From positions 1,984,001 through 2,048,000 of the forward strand of contig NC_089426.1 in the NCBI RefSeq assembly GCF_013426205.1: a DNA stretch of 64,000 bases, given 5' to 3'. The notes beneath the pieces were generated by a model. It saw only the letters and a list, made by a program, of their open reading frames with translations, was not told the origin of the DNA and did not search any database. Within the stretch, counting starts at the first letter, position 1, and every line of letters begins with the position of its first letter. The stretch comes from Metarhizium brunneum. Lineage: Eukaryota > Ascomycota > Sordariomycetes > Hypocreales > Clavicipitaceae. This document shows, piece by piece, positions 43,998 to 57,462 of the stretch. The position numbers were made by a program, and so were the translations under genes.

Positions 43998-46994
43998 ATG
44001 ACCTCGCCGATACCGACTACGAACCAAGCGAACTCGTCGCACCACCCTTCACCACCGGGGGCCACACCTGCTTCGCCGCCCAACAAGCGCGACTTGAAAT
44101 CATGGTGGAAAGGCTTTAAATTGCCATCTAAGCAGCCAGATCCTCCAGGTACGATTTTTTTTGTTAATCTTTTTTCTCCTCTTCCCGAGTCATGTCATGG
44201 AAAACGTATTTCCTGGCTTGTTGCCTCCTTGCTTGATTCCAGACTTTTGTTGCGCAGTCGTCCATCCGTGTGGTGGCCGGTCCATCAAGCTGGACGTGGC
44301 AGCAAAGTTTCTGACAGCCACACTATTCTGCAATGGCTCCTACCCTGCCAAAATCACATCTTTTCCGCTCTTCTTTCTTGTGTATTGTAGAGGTCTAATA
44401 TATTATGCTTCAGAAACCAAAGCACCTGGCATCTTTGGTATTCCGCTGCGGCAGAGCATCACATACGCCAATGTTGCTATATCCCTCATTGACGAAAATG
44501 GAAAAAGCTACATCTATGGATATGTGCCTATAGTGGTTGCCAAGTGCGGCGTATTTCTGAAAGAAAAAGGTATGTTTGGAAGCCTAAGCTTAGCCCAAAA
44601 AAAGGAATGTCACTGAATACTGTTGTAGCCACCGGAATTGAGGGTATTTTCCGATTGAGCGGCTCTGAAAAACGAATCAAGGAACTTAAGCACATCTTCG
44701 ACTCGCCGGACAGATATGGCAAAGGGCTTGTTTGGGATGGATATACCGTCCATGATGCCGCCAACGTTCTCCGCCGTTATCTGAACGATTTACCTGAACC
44801 CGTAGTGCCTTTAGCCCTGTACGAGAAATTCCGTGAACCTTTGCGCGGAGCCACCAAACAACCAACTTCAGATGGCGAGGGACCAGAGTTTGTTGACAAC
44901 TTTGACGAACAAGCCGCAATCAAGAAATATCAGCAACTTATTACAGAGTTGCCGCCTTTGAATCGACAGCTCCTCCTGTATATCCTAGACCTACTGGCGG
45001 TCTTTGCCGCAAAGTCCGATGAAAATCGAATGAACTCGCAGAATTTGGCCGCCATTTTCCAACCTGGCATGCTTTCACACCCCAATCACGCAATGGCCCC
45101 AGAAGAATATCGCCTCAATCAATGCGTGTTGATCTTTTTGATCGAGAATCAAGATCATTTCCTCATTGGCATGCAAGGCACCGCTGCTGATGAAAACACA
45201 AAGAAGGAAGTAGAATCAGGGACTCCTACCACACCAAACGCTGGGGGAGTCAATAGGTCTGCATCCACTGCAAGTGCTGGTGCCAACAGTGTTCGCAAGG
45301 AAGGCCAGTTGCGCCGTAACCGGTCTGTGTCTTCACGACACTCGAGAGGGGAGGGCAGTGTTGGCTCCCACAGCCCAGCCCTCGCCACGAATACCACAGG
45401 GGGGCTTGGTCGGAGCAATACAGTACCGTCGAAGAAATCTCCAGGCTTGGCAGGGGGGAAGTTCAGGAAAGCTGACAGCCCTGGCCACCAATCTCCAGCC
45501 CGCCTCGAACCTATGACTCCTGTGAGACCAGCCATGGCGTTTGATGAATCACGGGAGCCAAGCCTTACTCCCCCAGTGGCGGGGATAACACATCTATCTA
45601 CTAGCACTGCTCAGGCGTTGGCCCCCAGCCAGGAAAGGCTGTTGGAGGTTCCCCAGGATTCTCTAACACCCCCTGTCAAGGAGCGAAACCTCCAAAACCT
45701 ATTCCAGCGATTGCCAGCAGACGGCAGCGACAAACGTCAACCAAACAAGCTGAAGAAGAAGAGGATCCCAGGCAGTATGAACATCAGTGCCCAAAGCTCC
45801 AATGCTTCTCTGACACATTCAAATGCGGCCTCGCCAGCCTGGGAATCACCAAATCCAATGGAATCGATTCTGCATGTCTCTGAGAATGTTACTTCTGATC
45901 CGGCGAAGACGTCGCCTAGAGAAACACCCGTCAAAACACCTCAGGCCGGGGCTCAGAATCCTATTAACTCTAGCGAACCCCAGGTAACACAATCCAAACC
46001 TTCATTGCCAAATCAGGCAAGCGATATGTCTTCCGAACCGACACCACGAGCATCCCAGATTGCCTCGAGCAGTAGTTTGCACCCTGACAATAATTTCACC
46101 GGCAAGAAGTCTCCGCCAACATCGATTCACTCATCTTTCAATGATGGCTCTGACCTGGATCAGGCCCTTGAAGGCCAGACTGCTCCACAGATTGAGAATC
46201 CCGACAAAGAAAAAAAGAGGCGATGGAGACTGTCGAGAAGCAGAAAAGACGACAATGACGGCTCTTCTGGGTCTTTGGTGACTCCATCACCTGGAAATCT
46301 AGGATCTAATACTGGCGCCGAAACGAGCACAACGACCATTGGCAGCGGAGGTGGCAAAACTCGCAAGAGCTTCCAACACGATGGATCAGAATCGCATCTC
46401 TTCGATTTGCATGGTGGGCATGATGGTGAGAGGGAGAACGGAAAAGATGACCCAAAAGGCCCCATCGGTTGGATAAAAAACAAATATCGCGAGGCCAAGG
46501 AGAATGCTGAACAACGCCGAAATAAGTCACCGCCAGCAGACCGCCATGGAGATCGACAGGCGCTTGGTGCAGCCCTGACCTCCCGTGGGAAGAGCTTGGA
46601 CATGAACAGAGAGAAACAGGAGGACGACAAAGTAGCAGAAAAGCCCGTCGAGAAGCCCGCCGAGAAGCCCACTGAGAAGCCTGTCGAGAAGCCTGTCGAG
46701 AAAGAAGCTCGTGAACCAATGGCCGTCGCACCTATGCACCACGACAACCCTAAGTTTACCGAGGAACTCAGGCCATCAATTACAACTGTACCTTTAGAAT
46801 CTGTTCCCGAGGTGTCTAAGGAAACGCCAACAGAACAGATCCACACTATGACTGAAATGCCCCCAGCAGAGTTATCAGGGGGCCAGGCTGACCAGCCCGA
46901 AATAGAAGCTCCGTCTGCGCCTGTCCCTGTGCTTCCAACTACAGGAGAAACGACATCTGCTGAGACACCTGCTGAACTCCCCAAACAGGCATAA
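43998..46994 (+). CDS. RhoGAP-domain protein with long disordered tail
   Basis: Rho-type GTPase-activating proteins switch off Rho/Cdc42-family GTPases that organise actin and polarised growth. Three exons (43998-44148, 44414-44569, 44629-46994) encode 890 residues. A Ser/Pro-rich N-terminus with a basic WWKGFKLP patch precedes the RhoGAP domain (about 57-260): FGIPLRQSITYANVAISL, IPVVVAKCG-like helix, the arginine-finger motif EGIFRLSG with Arg111, LKRYL-equivalent LRRYLNDLPEPVVP and NLAAIFQPGML. The rest (about 265-890) is low-complexity, Ser/Pro/Thr-rich, with several basic patches and six near-identical EKPx repeats. No second domain is recognised, so I cannot assign it to a named yeast GAP. 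Intron 1 is 265 nt, the longest in the window. The gene has its own CT-rich leader. Confidence 0.9.
46638..46709 (+). repeat. Tandem 12-nt repeat coding EKPx
   Basis: Six tandem 12-nt units encode Glu-Lys-Pro followed by Val, Ala or Thr; the last unit is changed to Glu-Lys-Glu-Ala. They lie in the disordered tail of the RhoGAP protein and are likely to vary in number between strains. Confidence 0.85.
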
Positions 46995-47775
46995 TTCTGC
47001 TCCATCCCGCTATCTTGGATGAAATTATGCGATATTAACACGGCGTTCTTGGATATGGCGATGAGCATAATCGCTTTGTGCCTTATGCCTCCCTATGCTT
47101 AATTGTTGAATCTACATGCCTTTTAGTACCATTTTACCATTTTGTTTACGAAGAAGGCTTTCTGGTCTCTGGCGTTCGAGGCTTACCTAGCAACCATCGG
47201 CCTCTGCTGATACTATTTTTTATTTTATTTTTTTACAAAAGAAATCTTCCTACTTTACTCCCTGGTTTGGCCACCGTACGCCATTCCTTTTCGACTTCAC
47301 TCACAATGCAACACAACACAACACAGTCACATATGTTAACGGTATTCTACACACCCCGGACCCGACTTGATGGATCCGTACTCGTTTGATCACTAGGCTG
47401 GATGCAGAGGATGATATTTGGATGATGACGTTTCTATGTAATGCATCGGAAACCAAAAGAGTTGGAGGTTTCTTTTTAAGTGTGGTTTCTTAGTGGTTTT
47501 ATTTGCAACCCCCCTTTTTCCCTGCGTCCACAACACCTGTTCATTTCGTGAGCGAAGGAAGGGACAAGGAAGAGCTGGCTTGTTTTTTACATGGAAGTGA
47601 ATAGAGCCGCCTCTCTACCAATGATATCCCAGGATAGTTTTGCTACTATTTTATTTATTCCCAATTCAATAATATATACACTATATATTACATACGACAT
47701 TTTTCTCTGTAAATGTGTTTCTGGACACTAATGGATCCATCTGGCTATGCACGGTCTCAAGCTTGAAGTAATACG
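46995..47775. other. 3' flanks of convergent RhoGAP and GPI10 genes
   Basis: AT-rich with T-runs around 47215-47240 and 47640-47710. No gene is supported. Confidence 0.5.
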
Positions 47776-49717
47776 TCAAGGCTGATGTTTGTCGTGCGGA
47801 GCATCAAGATATACGCCGGTATCCCAAACTAGCATCCGGCCTGACCTTCGCCAGTCTTCGTTGAAGAAGCCGTTGAATCCACCCCAGACACGACGAGGCT
47901 TGATGCCAAGTGCCTTGCCGGCCGGAGTGTCTAGAAACGTAAGCAACCAAGGCTCGATTCCCTCAAACCCGACAATATAGCGAGGAATGCCAATTTTAGG
48001 CTGTGGTCCAAACAGCTCATTAGTTAGAAAGCCTATAGGGTCGTCGTAGAATCTATCCGCCTCATCGCGGTAATTGTCCCTCGCAGGTGTATTGGGCTGA
48101 GTATCCAGCGGCGGCTCACAAGTCAGCGCGTATGCATCCAGGCCAGGGTAGTATAGGTGGGATCGCCACGGCGTAGAATGGCATGGCATGAGGAACAGGG
48201 CGAATAGTTCATCGCGAGGTGTCGGAGGTTGATGGGCTTCGTGGGCGAGTCGAACAGAGGTCGGGTGGACGCGTTCGTATTCTTTCCGAAGGTACGATAG
48301 GACGTTTAGCGGGGCCGGTTGGTGGAGGAAGGAGAGGTAACCGGCGAGAATGAGATTGACACCGAGAGCAGCGATGAGATAGGGCTTGTTGCGGAGGCGG
48401 GGACGGGAGGTGGCTGCTTTGGATGATGGCGGCGAGGTGAAGAAGGAGGCGGCCCATGGAGCGGCCACGATGTTCAGTATGGGGAGGAGGGGGTAGATGA
48501 AGCGGACTTCTTTGTGTGAGATGAGGGATAGAGCAACGACTGTGGTGAAGACGGCAGAGGACAAGACACGCAGAATGTTTCTCTCGTTTGTTGATGAGGA
48601 GCCTGGTTTGTATAGACCCCAGAGGGCGAACGGTAAGCTGGTAGTGCAGAGGAGAGGCGCGCCCTGAGATAGGTAGTAGTGCCAGGGATTTCGGCCGTAG
48701 AAGACAGCTAGCGATTTCGAAATGTTGAAGTTGAGCCAGTTGTAAGGGGGGAAGGTCCAGAACCCAAAGTAGAAGTAGTCAGACGCGACAGATGTGCCGA
48801 GTATTAATGAGCCGCATAGGAAAGCCTCCCTAGCAAGAAGCAGGATCATGGACCAGGTCAAGGGAGATGAGCCCTTCAGGGACGCTCTGGTCAAGGCCAT
48901 GCCTGAAATGGTGGCCCAAATGAGAAGATTTGTAGGCCGAAGCACCACGGCAAACGCAGCCAAACAGAGAGATAGCCGGAGACCCCATATGTTTCCAAGA
49001 ATGTTGGCTGGCTTAGGGTTCTCTTTTGTCGAGACGGCCGCACTAAATATTCGCCACGGCCAGTAATAAAGGGCCATGACAGTAAGGGTTGTTTCCAAAG
49101 AATTAGAAAAGGTGCGGGTAGAGCAGTACCATTGCCAGGCGCTGAAAAGCTGGAGAAAGAGCTAAAGTGGTGTTAGATAGATTTACGAGGACGGGGATCG
49201 ACATATGGCAGCTGTGAAGACGTACTGCAAAGAAGGAAGCATTGCTGTCTGGGCCAAAGATGTTGACAGCGAGTTGCCAAGTATACCAATCACCCAGGCT
49301 AGCAATCATGGCCTGCAAAACTTTTGGCGAGCCAACTACAATGGCAGATCGCAGCATATTGCCGGCTGGGATTAGCTTTGATATCCCATCCGCAACAAGG
49401 TAGCCTCCTGAGAAGATGGCCGGGTGAAGTGAGGACCTCAGTTGATGTTGCCATTCCTATATCGCGCTTTGTTAGTAATTAAGAACATGATACGACAGCA
49501 ATGGAATGGTGACGGGGAAGCTGACCCAGGTCAGCCATGCACCGCTGTTGGGACCAAAAGCCAGACGCCATGCCGGCTCAAGAGACTGGAAGTATTCATC
49601 CGGCTGGAAGAAGGTAGCAATCCACCAGGCATTAATCAGGCGAATAATGATTATATCGCGAAGGAAGTTGGGACGGTTGCGCTCATTGCGGCGAATATGA
49701 GCGGGAGATATGGCCAT
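47776..49717 (-). CDS. GPI10: GPI mannosyltransferase 3 (GPI10/PIG-B like)
   Basis: Gpi10 adds the third mannose to the GPI-anchor precursor in the ER, using dolichol-phosphate-mannose; it is a multi-spanning GT22-family enzyme. Three exons (49717-49526, 49456-49226, 49161-47776) give 602 residues. The luminal catalytic-loop signature [15 protein letters not shown] is at 36-50. [13 protein letters not shown] spans intron 1. [22 protein letters not shown] and [12 protein letters not shown] (357-368) are further GT22 hallmarks, and several hydrophobic membrane segments run through the protein. The LEPAW and [10 protein letters not shown] blocks favour GPI10 over ALG9, ALG12 or SMP3. The start at 49717 is the first ATG of the conserved frame. 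The frame stays open upstream through a TTG, so a slightly longer N-terminus via another exon is possible. Confidence 0.9.
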
Positions 49718-51963
49718 GGCTGGCTCGTTGAAGCCTGCACACGCGCCAACGCGCTCAAGATGTGTCCGGGACCACGCCAAGGGAGGGAACCATTGATAGG
49801 GCGAGCTCGGAGTTCTGGAACAAGAGATCCGGGCACCAAGCGTCGCTCCTGGACGTGAGATTGCCGAGCCAGGCTAACGCCGTCAAGTGCTGGATTCCCC
49901 AGGTTGCTCTTTGATATCGAGGCGAAGGCAGATCTGGGGGGACGAGGTGCGTCTGGCTGGGTCGACATGGCACGAGTGGAGGCGGCCAATCATCAAGCGC
50001 CTGCCCCACCCCAGCTGGTTCTGGTTGGCTGACTGACTGATGTCAGCAGACACCGGGTGTCGGCGGTGGGACCTCCCGCCGCTAGAGCCGGTCTCGGGGG
50101 TTGTGTAGAGACTGGCTGGTCGCACCTGCCGCCATGCAACGCCCGTGGCCCCCCGGCGTTGGCTCCCCATCATCTTCTGACCGTCTTCAATTGACGACTT
50201 GGATAGTGACAAGTTTCACGTCGTCTATGCAAGGCGATGGGCCCGGCTGGAGACTGACGCACGTGCAGCAATACAAGGCGACATCCACGAGGCACATTCA
50301 CGTCCGCATAAACGGCCAACCAACCGTAGTCTCCGGTGGGGGCGCCGCCTACGGCATGCTACTGCCTTGCAGCACTCATGGTTTCCACGACGGCAGATCC
50401 GACGTAGCATGTCTGCCTTGCTCGATCCGGACCACAGACAAGTCTCTCCAGATGTTCAAACGACTCTGGGGTCTGGGGAGGCGTACATGACAGCGTACAT
50501 GACATGGCCTGGGCTGGTGGTCACGTAATGCTTGCCTCTCTATTGGGCCGCTGCTTCACGGAGGTGCATCCCTGCCCCGTACGCCATTCCGGGGTCGACA
50601 GCCACAATGGAGCAGGGCCGGAGCGCACACAAGAGTCAGCTTCCTCCGTCTTCAGCTCCTCAGCTCCTCGGTGTGGTACAAGGTCGTTCAGCGCAGAGGC
50701 TCAAACCGTGGTGAGACTGGCCGTTGCCCGTGAGACTGGGTCAACGAACTCGGGCGCCCGTCAACAGTCATCTCGGCCAACATCTACAGAGCAGACATGC
50801 CACACGGGAGGACTTTAGGCGGCCCAAGGCTAACGGTGGCCAGCGGACGATAGATAGATGCCACCAGCATCGATTGGGACAACGGGGGCATGTCACAACA
50901 CAACGGCGCCCGTGTGGGCCGGTTGGCTTCGGCATTCCTCTGGCTCATTTTGCCAACCTCTGCGGCGAACGACGACATCATCTCCACGCAGGAGCCAGGC
51001 ATGGACCGCCGAAGCCAGGCGAGGCCTCAAGCGCCAGCAGAACCCCCCGTGTCCGCCAAGGTGGTGGCACCACAGATGTTCCGGTCCAGCCAACCTTCAG
51101 CCAACGCCTTGTCTCCTTCACGACGCCGGGCCTCCGCTCTGAGCGTCCACTTGCACTTAGGGGTATAGCGGCGGACAAACTTCGTCGGAGGCAAATGATG
51201 GGTTTTCTCGTCTCGTGCCACGTATAAATTGGAAGGGGGAATACCTTTGGGCCACCCCGCCCAGAGAAAACTCTGTCTTGCCGATATTCTGTTGCGACCG
51301 TCCAGCATCGCCTTACCGGAAGTCATCACCTTGAGCTGTCTCCGACTCTCCGTTGACCAAGGCAGCCCTTTGCCCAAACAAGCAACCGCCTTTTATCAAG
51401 GTACGCAGCCTAGCTCTTAGCACGAACCGCCCCGAGGTTCCGAGTCCCCCAAGTTGCTCAAACCCCGGACCACTGCAGGTGCCTACCTCTCGTGTTCCGC
51501 TGTCGGCTACTCGAGGGGTCTGGTAGTTTCGCCAGCGGGCGGGCATTGTACCAGACATTATGTACGGGCATGGAGTAACACTTGATTCAATGTTGACTTG
51601 AGTTGCCTCTTTTTCTTTTTGCCTTGTGCCCAGCCTGTGCGCAACAACCTGTCTGGTGGCTTCTCTACTTCAATTACGTTACGGATGTGGTCCTTGGCAG
51701 CCTTCAGTGCTCACTCCGTACTGGCGGTGTCGGTGGCTGCCGCTCCATAAAACCCAGACATCGTTTGCTGTTCCACCATTGATTGCCATTCTCGCCGTCC
51801 TCATTCACCGTTTTCTCTTCCTTGCTTTACTAATGCCCCAGTCGCTGCAGCTGTCCATCTAGCGCTCTTGGAGTCCCAAATTGACCCCTGTCCGCGTACA
51901 TCGCAAAAGGTCGTCCAACTATTTTACACATTTCTTCGATTGGGATCCTGTTCTCCTTTCAAA
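49718..51963. other. Divergent intergenic region of GPI10 and ornithine aminotransferase
   Basis: About 2.2 kb between the two start codons. Many overlapping short frames at 50100-51230 on both strands reflect GC-rich composition and none has a recognisable domain. A pyrimidine-rich stretch before 51964 looks like the leader of the aminotransferase gene. Confidence 0.5.
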
Positions 51964-53470
51964 ATGGCTCCCCATGCAGAGGCCGGTACCCCCGCCGTCT
52001 CGGGCACCACCAGCGCCCGGTATCACGCCGCTTCGACGGAGGCTGCAATCAAGGCCGAGAACGAGTTCGCCGCCCACAACTACCACCCTCTGCCCGTCGT
52101 CTTCTCCAAGGCCCGGGGCGTAAATGTCTGGGACCCCGAGGGTCGCCAGTACCTTGATTTTCTTTCTGCCTACAGTGCCGTGAACCAGGGCCATTGCCAC
52201 CCGGAACTGGTCAAGGCTTTGACTGAGCAGGCCAGCCGCCTGACCCTGTCCTCGCGAGCCTTCTACAACGATGTGTTCCCCAAGTGGGCTGAGAAGATCC
52301 GCAAGGTCTTTGGCTACGAAATGGTCTTGCCAATGAACACTGGCGTTGAAGCTACCGAGACCGCTGTCAAGATTGCCCGGAAGTGGGCTTATAAAGTGAA
52401 GGGAGTTGAGAAGGACAAGGCTCTTGTCTTCTGTGTCACTGACAACTTCCACGGCCGATCGGTACGTTACCGCCGCCGCCGCCATCCAATTCGTACCGCC
52501 CGCTGCTATTCAATCATATCAGTGCGTAACTATATCTGCTAACTGTAATCCGTGGTTGCAGATGACTGCTATCACCCTGTCCACCGACCCCGAGTCCAAG
52601 GACAACTACGGCCCTTATATTCCCAATATCGGCGCCGCTAGCCCGTCCACCGGCAAGCCCATTCGGTTCAACAATGTTGCAGACCTCGAAGAAGTGCTTG
52701 AAGCTCACGGGAAGCAGACTGCTGCCTTCCTAGTCGAGCCCATTCAGGGTGAGGCTGGTGTCGTGGTTCCGGACGAGGACTACCTTGTCAAGGTTCACGC
52801 GCTCTGCAAGAAGCACAACGTTCTCCTCATCTGCGACGAGATCCAGACTGGTATCGGCCGGACTGGCCGCATGCTTGCCTCTGAGTGGTCTGGCATTAAG
52901 CCTGATATGGTTACCCTAGGCAAGGCCATCTCTGGTGGCATGTATCCGGTGAGCGCCGTCATGAGCTCCAAAGAAGTTATGCTCGTCGTTGAGCCTGGCA
53001 CTCACGGTTCCACGTACGGTGGTAACCCACTTGGATGCGCCGTCTCTATCCGAGCTCTGGAGCTCATTGAGGAGGAGAACATGATTGCAAATGCCGAGCG
53101 CCTCGGCAAACTCTTCCGCGACAGTCTTGCCGCCCTCAACAACCCCATTATCAAGACCATCCGCGGCAAGGGTCTCTTGAATGCCATCATCATTGACGAG
53201 GCTGCTGCATCTGGCCGCACTGCTTGGGACCTCTGCATTCTCCTCAAGAACAAAGGCCTACTGGTCAGTTGATACACAAACCAGCCACTGGCGACGACCA
53301 GCACACGTGAACGCTAACAGTTTTCCCCTTAGGCCAAGCCAACTCACGGAGACATAATCCGCTTCGCCCCTCCCCTGGTCATCAACGAGGCTGAGCTTCG
53401 CAAGGGTCTGGGCATCATCACTGCGGCCATCAATGAGCTTCCTACCGTTGAGAAATCTCATGGTCACTAA
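51964..53470 (+). CDS. Ornithine aminotransferase
   Basis: The PLP enzyme transfers the delta-amino group of ornithine to 2-oxoglutarate, giving glutamate semialdehyde in arginine catabolism. Three exons (51964-52461, 52562-53263, 53333-53470) give 445 residues. Key blocks are [19 protein letters not shown] near 40-58, [40 protein letters not shown] at the end of exon 1, [31 protein letters not shown] and [14 protein letters not shown] with the PLP lysine at 287. [15 protein letters not shown] follows. All residues expected for class III aminotransferases are present. There is no mitochondrial presequence, consistent with the cytosolic enzyme of fungi (yeast CAR2). Both introns are phase 0. 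Confidence 0.97.
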
Positions 53471-56400
53471 TATCAAGTCGAAAGTAGATGCCACTTACCC
53501 GGTAGCATGAAGTGCAAGCTCAAGATTTTGAGTGACATGGTTTTGAGAAATGGATGACACGCATGCTTATGACTTTTTTTTTTTAGTATTATTTGCTTTG
53601 TCGTACCACAGATACCCCCCCTGGCTCGAGAAAATGGGGTCAGGGCTTACGGCCGCCTTCATAGATAGCCGGCCATTGGCATCATGAAGGCGCAATGGGA
53701 AACGGAATACGCGATATTTGGATGTACCATTGACATGAAACACCGGCTCTGTTCGAACATCGGAGGAGTAATAGAGGTCTCCAGACTGGCGCGAATGGTG
53801 TTATTTTTCTGTTTTGGGATGTGGTATTGGGACCATTATATAGCGTGGAAATTCACTTACAACGACGGGATATGTGCCGTGTCTTTCTCACTCTAGATGC
53901 GTGCGTAGACACCCGGTTGCGTCAAACATATCAAGATGCCAAGTAGCCTAGGAATAAGGGAAAGGCCACACATGAAGTATCGGTGACAGCAAGCCCGGCT
54001 GGCAGGTTTGCATGGTCACTATCTACCTGCGATGGCCAGTGCAACTAACTGTTCAGGGCTTCGTCATACAAGTCTTGAAATTCGGTTGCAAAGATGCTCG
54101 ATGCTTTCCTTATCATTATGACTGGTCATCCCCAAGCCGCTGCAAGCACAGATCGAAATGGAGACATGATCTTGACCCTGTGTTTGTTGTCGTGCTGCTT
54201 CTTGCCAAAGGTAAGAAGAGTGTTGCATGCATGGCGTAGGGAAACACGAGAGGTGAGATTATAGCTGTTTGCAATGAGACAGAGTCGACCAGGTTGGTAT
54301 TTACCATGCAAAGAAGAAGAGGTAAAGGCGCATAGAGACGAGGAGACTTATACACGGCACTGGCGGCCATTCATGCCCAGCGACAACCCGACAAGCGGCC
54401 ACCACCTTGTGACCCGGTGCATTTCCGCATCGAGCGCAGCAACGTAGTACAAGGATAGTTCAATCTACGACGACATACGGCACAGGCGCTGCCATTGGAG
54501 GGAATCTACGTGAGTTCCGGCCATCCAATATTTGGGGTGCGGAGTGTCGGCTTCGGTGTCCCAATTAGACGGAGCCATGTATCCCGTCATATATCACCGT
54601 TGGCAGCAGAACAAGATAAACCAAACGCATTGTTTAGCGGCCATCCATTATTGCGAGTGAGCTGGCGATGCACCTGATAGCTTGCTGCCAATACTCCATA
54701 CTCCGTACACATTAGCAAATCGCCCAGGGCATGACATGCCATAGCTTTCACTCTGGTTTTGCACGTGGCCAGGGAATGGAACCAGGTGGATCCTCTTTGA
54801 AAAGACGAATAGACAGCTTGTGCTCCGTACATGAAATCCCATCATCATCAGGATCAGGTGATGTGGCTTTCCAAACCTTAGCTTCGTTCGGGGTGTTTGG
54901 TAAGTAGTGATGTCAATAGGAGGCGGGATGGCGCCAAAGTTGTGGCGGATCGGAAAGTTGTCGCGTTGCGGTGTGAGTGTGGTGGATGACGCACATCATG
55001 ATGCTTTGCCAGCGCGAGCTGGCGATGAAGCGAATCACAGCAACGCGTTGTTTGTTTTTGTGTTGTTGATTGACAGCCAAATCATAACTAGAGCGTGAAC
55101 ATGAGCTTGGCCAGCCGTTGTGGAACTTTAAACCGTCGACTTCACCAAAGTAAGGAACTAGTGATAGGTTCGTCGCTCGTACACAAGCTCACAAGAATCA
55201 CCGAAGAGTAACGAACGTGGCTGGCTGGCTGAAGACAATTTTACCTTGGTACTCCATAGCCGCTCAGTAGACGCAGCGATACGGACATTCTGACACTCCA
55301 AGTTAAATGAGGAACGACGACTCTGTACTCCCTACGTCGGCGGTTCGTACCAATGGACAGCAGAATGTCTTGGCCGTAAAGGGAGGCGCTCACGGCGCGG
55401 AACAAACTGGCATGTGGCTGGGGTGTAGGCTGAGTGAGGTGAGTGTCTGAGATCTCGGTTTATTTGGGTTGAAACTTGAGATACTGTACTTGGGCTCGAT
55501 TGGTCTAGCTCATTCGCTTGAAGCATCAAGTCTATAATGAGGCGACTTGCATATGTACGTATGCCAGCGGGTAACCGGGTCGCATCCGTCTGTTCAAAAT
55601 TCGGGGGAAACCAAAGCAATGGATGCAATGAATGAATGCAAACTTGGTGCTCCTGGTATGCTACTGGTGGATGTTCCGTCTGTGCAGTTGAAGCTGTGGC
55701 CAAGCGAGAGACATGTTGAGCGTCGGTGTGTGCATTCTTTATCCAACGGTAACCAGCCCAAGACGGCCATGGGTTGTTTGACTCCATGTTAAGCTGCAGT
55801 AGCTTTATCCTCCTGCATCTTGCATGAGGCACAGCGATAAGGTACTCAAACTTTCAGTTCTTGTTGTCTGCCAAACCCGCTAGCAGGACGACCATAGCCA
55901 AGTCAGCCGGCCACACGTTGGAATTACATGGGAGCTAGTACATACAGATACCTTCGGGCTCTGTTCTTCAGGTACCCACCTCTAAAGCCTTCAATCAGTC
56001 CGTCATGTTGTTTGTTTTGATGTTCCATGTGTGACGGGTCGCTAAGGGGGGCGTCTTTCGCAATGATGCGCGGGAAAGTTGCATGAATGGCTGGTGCATG
56101 GCGAAGTCGAAAAGGGATATCCCGAAGACAGAGCATCCAATGCGAGCTAGGCATCTAGACAGGAGAACTAGTTTGTCCAGTTCAAAACGACCATCGGAGT
56201 CGGGGGATCCTTGGGTAGCAAAAATAAAAGCTGTGACGGGTGCCTACATACATTATTGGTTTGACTGGACGTGTCTGATCTGGAACCACACCCATTGGCA
56301 GCTTGGACAATACCCATTGTAGGAAGTCATTACGGGTGAACTGTGGTGATTCCACAAAAGCGCCTGGAACTCCGCCCAGTTGGTCAAGATGCCTGGTCTG

Positions 56401-57444
56401 ACTCAGGTTATGCTTCATCATTGCCGATGCTGGTGTTTTGTTCTAAGTGTTAGACTCTCCGTGGTATGGTTTGAATTGACGAACACGCAGGGTCGAGTCC
56501 ACGCCCATGGTAATAAGTTGGCAAGCTGCTGGTTGGCCTTGTGCCTGTGCTATTCTGCCGATGCATTGCTCGAGTCAGGCAATCAGGGTCCGCCCACCAC
56601 CACCTGCATCGAGAAGTTTCCCGACACACCCTGCATTCTGTTAGTTCGTTTGGCGCTAGAGCCTGAGATCGCTGAACAAAAGAGCACGACACGGGAGGCG
56701 ACCGGCTTGTTATTCAGGAAAGAATTACCGTAATGGACATGGGGGCTAGTAAGACAACGAACGGGGATCAGGACTTCTGGTCGTGATAGTGTGTACCCGG
56801 TACACTCTGTTGGCACGCTGGGATGTGTAAGAGTCATGGCTCTGTTGCCTTGATTCTAGGCCGCCTATGGATGCACGAGCAGCAGGCTGCAGTTACGGAG
56901 ACGACGGGTGACGTCCAAGGATGGAGTGAGTGATGACGAGAAGACTGCAAAGGATGATGTGAACCAACGATGGAAAGTCAGACGCTGGCGTGCTCATGCT
57001 CGTCTTCAAGTTGCGACTTTGCGATAGATCTGGAAGGAGCGAGCCATCTGCTTATTAGCGATTGCATGTTCAGTGCCCACTATGTTGCGATGCTGCTTGA
57101 GTTGCAACTGGGAGGCGATTTGCCGGCTGCGACGCCCCTGCGCAATTCCGCCTTTCCTCCAGAATTGAGCCTCAACTTCAGTCATGCTAGTGTATATAGG
57201 GTACCTCTCAGTCGCTCGTAGATGGATAGGTTAGTAGCAAGTAGGCACTCGAGCAGGAAGAACAATGGGCATTGGGCATTAAAGACTGGCTGACTGCTGA
57301 CTTGCAAACTGGACGCCTAGTTCGATAGTCTGCTGGGAACGTCTAGACACTTGCATCTGGCAGGTCTTTGATGCTGGGGGTGTTGGTGGATCCGGGACGC
57401 CCAATGCAGTGTTTTGGTGAGTACAGCATTGGGAGGACATATGA

Positions 57445-57462
57445 TAAGTACCTAGGTACTTA
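57445..57462. repeat. 18-bp perfect palindrome around GTACCTAGGTAC
   Basis: TAAGTACCTAGGTACTTA is its own reverse complement and is followed at once by another AAGTACTT. Related AGTACTT and GGTACCT words recur at 57955-58020, 58145-58205 and 58980-59015. Confidence 0.85.

Noticed and set aside
50724..51227. 167-codon ORF with several overlapping frames on both strands
   Set aside because: GC-rich composition keeps all frames open; no recognisable domain.
55332..55832. 166-codon minus-strand ORF
   Set aside because: Its residue composition gives no domain or repeat and no splice partner is evident.
56399..56405. TGACTCA heptamer in the 53-60 kb gene-poor region
   Set aside because: No gene start lies within 3 kb; such heptamers are expected by chance.
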